Assembly: GCA_032719365.1 (NCBI GenBank)
Contig: CM064874.1
Location: 38,922,716 to 38,986,715, forward strand
Length of the DNA: 64,000 bases
Direction of reading: 5' to 3'
Source: Prinsepia uniflora
Taxonomy: Eukaryota > Streptophyta > Magnoliopsida > Rosales > Rosaceae
Shown here: in pieces, positions 59,832 through 64,000 of the stretch
Numbering within the stretch: the stretch's first letter is position 1
Layout: every line of letters starts with the position of its first letter
Made by a program: the position numbers and the translations under genes
Notes under the pieces: model-generated
Databases searched by the model: none
Told to the model about the DNA's origin: nothing
The model's input: the letters and a program-made list of their open reading frames with translations, nothing else

Positions 59832-61163
59832 TGTGACTACCCGGAAATTCGAAAAAGGAAAATTTGGAAAATTTGAAGGAAATGGCGATTTTGCCCCTAG
59901 AATTGGCGAACGGTTGACTTTTAATTCGAGCATTCAAACGGACTTTTACCGATGACTATGACATAGTTTGGGACATCACGAGTTCATAGACAGGTGGCAC
60001 GTCCGATTCCGATATTCGATGAGAAAGTTACGATGTTCGAAAGTTTAAGGGTAATTTGGTAAATTGGTTCAAAGGGGCCATTTGTTGACGTTTTGATCGG
60101 GACCTTATTTGGACTTTTCGGAAGTACCGTTCGATAAGTCTCGGGACGCTGAATCCCTAGACAGGCGGCCTGCGTCAATCAAAGTTCGAAGGTGAAAGTT
60201 ATGGGTTTAGAATTGTGAGGGGTATTTTGGTAATTATGTGTGCAAGGGTAAAATGGTATTTTGCTTAGTCCTGGCTGATCCAGCCATATTCATGTTGTGT
60301 TAAATTGGATTGAGAACACCTGGGCTTGTTAAATTGGATGAGGATTTGTGGCATAGTGACATCTGTCACTTTGTAATTGAGGTGGGTGGCAAATAGTTGT
60401 TTAAATATTTAAAGGGATAACAACAACACAATCGTGTTTGTGTGTTGTCTGAGAAAATGATCAATATATATGTATGTACGGTGAAGAAAACCAAAATAGA
60501 GACTGGAACTTTACTTGATCGATCTTACCAGCAACCACAACCCAATTGAGAACTGGGGATTAAGAGGAAAACAAAGAGAATTATTTGGCGAGTTCGAAAC
60601 CTGGAACCCGGTTGAACTTAAACCCAAAAAAACCCAAAAAACCTTTGATGGGCCTAGGACCGAATTTGAAATTGTAGACATGTTTGAGTGAAATTGACCT
60701 TGAAACTAGCTCCCTGGGAGTGAGTCGAGTCGAACCAGATTAAAAATGAAAGGAATTGGGGTTGTTTTGGACTAGAACAAAGAGGGGGAAGACTTCGAAA
60801 ATTCGAGCTTGAGTCGAATGGATTGGAGACAAGGAATGATGAAATTAGACCTGGAAATGTGTTGATTAGAGTCTCACGATGCTTCCTGATGCATCAATTA
60901 AAGGAAAACGATGGAGGATGATGACCTTCGAAGACTGCACAGTGTTCTGTGTTCTTCACGAAATCGAGTTTGATTCGATGGAATTAAGGTAAGTGTTGAT
61001 GTAATTCGGTTTACAGAACCTAAATTGAGTTTATAATGATGTTAATGGACCGTTCAATTGTTGAAAACGGTGTAGAATTGATGGACATTGAACCAGGTCT
61101 GTTCGCGGGTCGCAGGGATCCGTTTACAGGGAATCGGGCGAAGATGGTGACATTGTAGCAGGC

Positions 61164-61269
61164 GCGTGAGTTTCACGCGCAGCCACTCACGGCGGTGCGT
61201 GAGTTTCACGCGCAGCCACTCACGGCGATGCGTGAGTTTCACACGCAGCCACTCACGGTGGTGCGTGAG
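61164..61269 (+). repeat. 33-bp tandem repeat, three copies plus start of a fourth
   Basis: Each unit begins GCGTGAGTTTCAC and ends CAGCCACTCACGGCGGT; starts are at 61164, 61197, 61230 and 61263. The 5' LTR has a single, changed copy near 57670, so the expansion followed insertion of the element or occurred in its source. Confidence 0.9.
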
Positions 61270-62137
61270 GGCGCGTGGGCCTGATTCCCGAGGTGAGTTC
61301 AACACGACTTTTGTTCTATGCAATGTAACGAACATTTTGGCGTTGGTTTCGAGTTAATCGGACACCGTTTCGATATTGTTTCGAGGTCCGAAAGTTTATG
61401 TTACGTGTTTAATTAATATTTAAATCTCAGAAAATTATGGGGAATTAGTATGATGTTAATTGAGTCCTTAGTGACCCTGAGTAATGATTTTGGATAGGAT
61501 TTGAGATTCCAGGAAAATGTCGGAAATTACGGAAACGCATGCAGCTCGGAAAGCGAGCTGTTTGGACGGTGTGTGAGTGGATGTTTGTTTTATAAACTAG
61601 TATGCATGCATAGTTAAATTATTTACATGATTTATGGCATGATTTGAATGGCAATGATTTGGTATGATTATTTCTAGATTTAAATGATTATTTTAATCGA
61701 TGTTTTGGGCACGTTTTTTGAGAAACTGTGAAATTACTGTTTTTGGCGAAAGCCCGAGATTTGAGATTGATTTTGAGTCGGGAAATTGATTTGGTGGATT
61801 TGTAATGCTTTTTGAGTTATTTTATGGATTTATGTGAAAATGGAAACTTCGGTTGCGGTTGTTCAGATTTGTGTGGAATTGATGATTTTGGGCTAGGCCC
61901 GGGATGTTAAAAAGGATGTTTTGAATAATGTGGTGAGTTAAAGATGATTTGACAGAAGTGAATGATTTTCGGATATAGTTTTATGGATTTACGTGCATGG
62001 AATTATTTAATGATTTTACGGAGTTACGAGAAATGAGAAATGTGATTTAGGGCATGAGACCCTGTGATAAATGGTTTTGGCATGGTTTTAATGATGATTT
62101 TGAAAGAAAGATTTGGATTGTGTATTGATGTTTGATG

Positions 62138-62370
62138 CCCCCAGATGTGTAATTCCTGGGTAGACTTCGGATGTGTAATTCCCGAAGTGACTCCAGATAT
62201 GTAATTCCTGGAGGGACTCCGGATGTGTAATTTCTGGAGGGACCAGTTGTGTAATTCCCAGTGAGGCTGGATGTGTAATTCCCAGCAGGGCTAGATGTGT
62301 AATTCCTAGCATGGATGACGACTCTGGATGTGTAATTCCCATAGGATCCTCGGATGTATAATTCCCGAGT
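62138..62370 (+). repeat. ATGTGTAATTC hairpin array, 3' LTR of O
   Basis: Nine units with core ATGTGTAATTC. Fully paired arms: CCCAG/CTGGG, CTTCGG/CCGAAG, CTCCAG/CTGGAG, GCTGG/CCAGC, GCTAG/CTAGC, CTCGG/CCGAG; one more pairs with a single G-T. Two units do not pair well. Confidence 0.85.
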
Positions 62371-62754
62371 TATATGTTTTATTGTATGATAAAATGGTTT
62401 TATGAAAGGTTTTCATGAGATTTAGGCTTGAGAGCCGGGATTTGATGTTTTTCATATGTTGATTCTATGCATGCATGGTTTGATAAACTGGAGGGTAAAT
62501 GATGTGTTTTGATAAATGTGTTTTAAATGATATTATTTTTGTCCACTCACACCTTTCCTGTTTTGATGACCCTCTTGGTCGTGGCACGACGTTCGGGGCT
62601 GATTGAGGGGCGGGAGCATGAACGGAAATCAGTGCAGTTATCCCTTGTCTAACAGGTGCTGAAGGGTAGTTTCGGAACTTCAATTGACTTTTCATACGGG
62701 AGCAGGACCGGGCACGGTTATCAAAGTTCAGTTAGGACGGGTCCTGTCAGTTTT

Positions 62755-62995
62755 ACTCAAAATACACCATATTCTCAGACGAAAGTTCCACTTTATACCC
62801 CATTCTCATTATTGGTGTTAAGTACACCCTATTCTTACCAAGTTGTTGCAGATCGGCTATTTTTGTTAATATAGTCATTTGTGAGTCCAACATTTGACGT
62901 GGCGCTTACCTAGTGCTGACATGGACAAAGTCAGCTAAGGGCATAATTAGAACATTGATCAACCCCTAAATCCCCAAATTCGTTTTCACCTGATT
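62755..62995 (+). mobile_element. MULE terminal-region fragment
   Basis: It matches 38672-38900: ACTC/ACTTCAAA-type start, ACACCATATTCTCAGAC, CATTCTCATTATTGGTG, TTAAGTACA and CTATTTT(T/C)GTTAATATA. Its outer bases (AGGCCTTTT) appear to be at 51785-51793 on the other side of element O. The LTR at 62996 cuts it on the right. Confidence 0.72.
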
Positions 62996-64000
62996 TGACA
63001 CAACCCACCCCCAATCCTCTGGGATTAAGGGCTAAGTCATGCTCCCGTCTAACCCACGTGCGACACGAAGGCTAAACTCTCATTTAACCCCTGTTGAACA
63101 CGCAAGTCAGACAAGGGATCTCAGGTCAACGTCCCAAAAACCAACTTGAGTTAATCAGAGTTCGCAACCATACTGTGGATCGCGTGTGTGATGTCTCCGT
63201 CTCTCTCACAACAGCCCGTACCGCGCCAACAATCTGTAGGGTATCGAAAAATATAAAAGACTGTGAGTGGAAAAAAAATAAAGATTAAGTTTACAAAAAT
63301 TTTTATAAGAAAGACATTAATACCATCCATTTAAAAACGAATGCATGCATATGAACTCATTTCATAGAACCACTTTATTTCCACAATATTAAAACCGTTT
63401 CAAAAACCAAAAACCGTTTCTTTTATCAAATCCCGTTTCTGAAATCCCGGGCCTCAACCCATAACATATGGAAATCATTTGAAAACCATCAAGTTATCAC
63501 AGAAATCTAAACATATTTGAAAAACACTTGTGTAACTCATTTTAATCAATCGAACCTGCTAGATCTATCCGAGTCTTTAAACTCAAAAGCAATCCGAGTC
63601 TTTAAACTCAATCCAGGCCTTAATATAATCTGAGTCTTTAAACTCCCGAGTCTTTAAACTCAATAGGCCTATGGGGGAAATAACAATATCCGAGTCTTTA
63701 AACTCCCGAGTCTTTAAACTCAATCCGGGTCTTTAACCCAATCCGGGTCTTTAAACCCAATCCGGGCCCGTCCCCGTCACATATCATATCCGGGTCTTTA
63801 AACCCAATAACCAGATCCAGCAAATCCAATCCAAAAGCATTTTAAAACCATTTCCAAATCTGAATCCGAAATCACCATTCCGAAGCCAAGTCTGCATCCG
63901 GAATCCTCATTCCGAATCCAAATCCAGAAATCCACTATTCGAGTTCCAAAACCGATTCCCGAATCATATTTCCGAAATCCGATTCCAAAATCGAAATCTC
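62996..64000 (-). mobile_element. LTR of family W (minus strand), cut by window end
   Basis: It starts TGACACAACCCACCCCC, the reverse complement of the end of the LTR at 1-2677, and follows it through GCTCCCGTCTAAC, CACGAAGGCTAAA and TCAGACAAGGGATC. CTGTGAGTGGA near 63260, TGCATGCAT near 63341 and a TTTAAAG hairpin array (63560-63805) follow. The paired right bracket lies outside the window. Confidence 0.82.
63560..63805 (-). repeat. TTTAAAG hairpin array in LTR W (right copy)
   Basis: About ten units: GAGTCTTTAAACTC seven or so times, then GGGTCTTTAAACCC. The order GAG-type first, GGG-type last is the mirror of the array at 1732-2036, as expected for a reversed copy. Confidence 0.75.

Larger units (their letters stand above)
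51794..62749 (+). mobile_element. Element O: giant-LTR gypsy-type element with tiny interior
   Basis: The 5' LTR is 51794-52046 plus about 56661-59190, the interior 59191-59831, the 3' LTR 59832-62749 (2918 bp). The two LTRs align along their length by eye with few changes. The interior has a primer binding site, a Gag-like start codon and a polypurine tract, but no enzyme. Edges read CTTTT before and GTTTT after, a duplication of four of five bases, and the target reads as one MULE-end sequence when the element is removed. A minus-strand chromovirus half splits the 5' LTR. Confidence 0.88.
59832..62749 (+). repeat. 3' LTR of element O
   Basis: It starts TGTGACTACCCGG and ends GACGGGTCCTGTCA. 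Landmarks: TGACATAG/GACATCAC box near 59955-59980, GTGACATCTGTCAC near 60357, GC block with 33-bp tandem repeat 61164-61269, bracket motifs 61571-61582 and 62541-62550, hairpin array 62138-62370. Confidence 0.9.

Noticed and set aside
59361..59876. Open frames in and after the interior of element O
   Set aside because: No recognisable domain, crosses the polypurine tract and LTR start, low-complexity residues.

Overview
This window is plant nuclear DNA, almost certainly from a eudicot with a repeat-rich genome. The evidence is one intron-rich plant gene, Ty3/gypsy chromoviruses and Ty1/copia remnants, a Cassandra TRIM carrying a 5S rRNA-like sequence, a Mutator-like element and a hAT MITE. 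The species cannot be named from sequence alone.

Gene island (about 28.15-38.66 kb): the only intact host gene I can support is a mitochondrial-carrier-family S-adenosylmethionine transporter (SAMC type). It lies on the minus strand, with 12 coding exons between 35523 and 29372 that join without a stop into 324 residues. One intron appears to use a GC-AG splice pair. The DNA around it is AT-rich and has no other gene I can support.

Left repeat block (1-28.15 kb): a partial long LTR (1-2677) abuts an old Ty1/copia element. The copia is split by a 13.4-kb element of non-coding, LARD-like type (3196-16554, target duplication ATCCT). That element was itself invaded by the 5' half of a minus-strand chromovirus (about 6219-11705: LTR, gag, protease, reverse transcriptase, part of RNase H). 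To the right is a stack of LTRs inside LTRs. Solo LTR Z (19837-27976, CCAAA) contains LTR Y (21982-27464, TGATA), which contains LTR X (22561-24702, ATCAG). Z itself sits in the remnant of yet another LTR.

Right repeat block (38.66-64 kb): a decayed Mutator-like transposase gene was entered by a Cassandra TRIM, later split by solo LTR X' (41294-44259, ATTCC), and separately by a 548-bp hAT MITE (44503-45050, CTCTAGGG). Then follow a second Cassandra fragment, a reverse LTR, a 2.8-kb LTR (48957-51767) and element O (51794-62749). O has two LTRs of nearly 3 kb around an interior of only about 0.64 kb. Its 5' LTR is split by the 3' half of a minus-strand chromovirus (RNase H, integrase with chromodomain-like tail, LTR). 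The window ends in another reverse LTR.

The most unusual signal is shared by the long LTRs of all these families. Both LTR ends carry an extended inverted terminal sequence around GACCCGTCCC. U3 carries palindromic TGACGT and TGTCAC boxes. The middle of the LTR is a module bounded by the exact inverted pair GTGAGTGGAC ... GTCCACTCAC and by TGCATGCA palindromes. Inside it lies a family-specific tandem array of short hairpins, several with changing but complementary arms around a constant loop. I know of no description of this module.
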